NCBI GenBank assembly: GCA_947095585.1
Contig: OX352762.1
Span: 10,643,969 to 10,707,968, forward strand
Direction: 5' to 3'
Source of the DNA: Nephrocerus scutellatus
Taxonomy: Eukaryota > Arthropoda > Insecta > Diptera > Pipunculidae
Length of the DNA: 64,000 nt
Below the pieces are notes generated by a model. It did no database searches. It was given only the letters and a program-made list of their open reading frames with translations, and was not told the origin of the DNA. Position 1 is the stretch's first letter, and each line of letters opens with the position of its first letter. Positions 62,691 through 64,000 of this stretch are shown here, piece by piece. A program made the translations under genes and the position numbers.

Positions 62691-63000
62691 AATATTATTG
62701 CGAGCCCGAAAGGCGAAGCTTATATTCAGAGGACATGAACAATTTTCAACGAACGTGTGTACGTTTGTAACGTTTGTACGTTTGACTTGTTTTAAAACAA
62801 ATACTCGGCTTGCGATGGCGTAATTTTTTTATTCATAGGGGTTACTACCTCTGAGAAAACAGAAAAAAAAATACTCAATCTAGGCATCGCTATCGATTTT
62901 TTTAAGCCTGAATCTATTTTAGAAGACGCTTATTTCTGAATGACCTATCGTTTATGAATGAAAGACCTACATTAAACGTTCCATACTATTAGGCTTCTAA
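62690..63000 (-). repeat. Dispersed repeat, inverted copy of 3480-3866
   Basis: Begins at the sharp end GCGAGCCCGAAAGGCGAAGC and runs to TTAGGCTTCTAAGAC. Matches the other copy over most of its length, with a short internal difference. The two copies are on opposite strands 59 kb apart. Confidence 0.65.
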
Positions 63001-63009
63001 GACAAATTT

Positions 63010-63420
63010 CGTTCAGCGATGAACATGAGCAGGACAGTGCGTCACTGGCAATGTCATCGGTACAGAGCAATGATTAACGAGGTTTTGGTGCCAAAACTTG
63101 ACATTGATGCAGCTAACTTTTGGCTTTAAACGGATGGATGGCACGTGCCATACCTCGAACGCAACAATTCGCCCTCAACATCGTGTAATTTGACCCCACC
63201 TGCCAAATCTGGTATTCATGATGTCATTGGTCTTTGTCGATAAACCAACAACAGTTGTCGCTTTTTGAAGCCAACATTCAGCCGGTGATTCGTGAAATAC
63301 GGCCCCAAATATTCGAAAGATTAGTCGAAAATTGTCCCTCCAAGATTGGCGATCGTGAGTGCTATGTTTTATCATATACACCAACCGGATACAAAACATG
63401 GTGAGTGAATTTATTTTTCT
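63010..63420 (+). pseudogene. rosa-type mariner transposase fragment
   Basis: Contains YRAMINEVLVPKLDIDAANF, a stop in WL*TDG where QQDG should be, STSCNLTPPA and a shifted C-terminal part near VDKPT. Most catalytic residues are lost. Confidence 0.6.
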
Positions 63421-63817
63421 ATGACGGCTAACTTCAACCGCTACATTCGTTATTGCCGTCACACTGACGTCACCAATGCATTCAGTTACCTTTTAGTTGC
63501 GCCTAAAGAAGCTTCACTTCAAAAACCTGTCGAAACACTTTTCTCTGCTCACTCTGCTCGATACTCATTATGTGTTCAAAGCAAATCTGTACCAAGGATT
63601 GAGCTAAGTAACTTCAAGTGAACCTCTGGATATTCTGATTTGTAGTTTAATTCAGCTGCATATCCATAGAACAGATAAAACACATAAGGGCTGACCTAAC
63701 ACCTAGTGATTATTACCTGTTCCCAAATTTAAAAAAAATATTAACGTGGAAAGCATTGAGAACTTAGAATTTAATGTTAGGAAACAAACACTTAGAAGGT
63801 AAACGGGGAAACTGCTT

Positions 63818-64000
63818 TTTATGTTCTCTATCTTAACTTCACGTGCACATGGCTGGCTGGCTGGCGGGCAGAATCTTGTGATCAATTTTTAACACACTTC
63901 CTAGAGTCCGATTTTAATCAAATTTGGCACCCAGGTGTCTTTGCCATGACAATACTTTCTATTAAAATTTTGGGCACGTCGGGCCCCGGGGTCGGGGGGC
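63818..64000 (+). mobile_element. Dispersed element W, copy 5 (cut by the window end)
   Basis: TTATGTTCTCTATCTTAACT then TCACGTGCACATGGCTGGCT, GACAATACTTTCTATTAAAA and GGGCCCCGGGGTCGGGGGGC. The same order as copy 1 and the nested copy; it continues beyond the window. Confidence 0.7.

Overview
This is eukaryotic, AT-rich, repeat-dense sequence that looks like a fly (Diptera, probably a schizophoran and possibly a tephritid fruit fly). The pointers are spliceosomal introns of 63, 86, 127 (tentative) and about 8,300 bp, a fly-style CAAA-ATG start context, D,D41D 'rosa'-type mariner transposases (a lineage first reported from a Ceratitis fruit fly), and Jockey, RTE, R1-like and I-like LINE debris. 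The species is an inference; no single marker fixes it.

Host genes are few. There are two tRNA genes, Asp(GTC) at 4076-4147 and Val(TAC) at 14774-14846, each with a T9 terminator. One convincing protein gene is on the minus strand. It has three exons, 28542-28423, 20115-20019 and 19932-18416, which join in phase into 577 codons. It encodes a probable nuclear protein with a transposase-derived (DDE_Tnp_4-like) core whose catalytic triad looks broken, so it is a candidate domesticated transposase. Its first intron (about 8.3 kb) is packed with mobile DNA. Three further host candidates are weak: a 47-codon secreted-looking ORF (10818-10675, minus), a possible two-exon 58-aa gene (28670-28973, plus) head-to-head with the main gene, and a 100-codon ORF (32836-32534, minus).

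Nearly everything else is mobile DNA in pieces. LINE families: a Jockey-type element (J1) in at least eight places, a second Jockey/BS-like element (J2) in two, a third (J3) in the big intron, two RTE-like families (RTE-a and RTE-b, the latter with a conserved 3' end closing in (GAT)n), an APE-endonuclease element in two copies, and single R1-like, CR1-like and I-like remnants. DNA transposons: three rosa-type mariners plus several fragments, one maT-type (DD37D) mariner, a PIF/Harbinger remnant that still has its transposase start, a 63-nt intron and its convergent Myb-like gene, and several MITE families. There is also a tRNA-derived SINE family (six copies, both strands), a gypsy LTR fragment in which protease is joined to the integrase C-terminus, a CTGG-rich dispersed element (W) and possible Helitron-type 3' ends.

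Layout: 1-9.2 kb LINE debris, tRNA-Asp and a mariner inside a satellite-like repeat; 9.2-9.9 kb a G/T-rich tandem array and a hairpin; 9.9-11.8 kb quiet; 11.8-17.4 kb mariner, Harbinger, tRNA-Val and a LINE mosaic; 17.4-28.7 kb the host gene with its TE-filled intron; 29-33 kb MITEs, an R1-like LINE and a SINE; 34-41 kb satellite, RTE and maT; 41-48 kb I-like and Jockey pieces, a 32-bp minisatellite and a long-TIR MITE; 48-58 kb the best J1 copy (split by a nested W insertion), a CR1-like LINE, a rosa mariner and J2; 58-64 kb RTE-b, SINEs, gypsy, J1 and W.

The LINE, mariner and LTR copies all carry stops, frameshifts or deletions, so I see no obviously active element. Their nesting gives a readable order of insertions.
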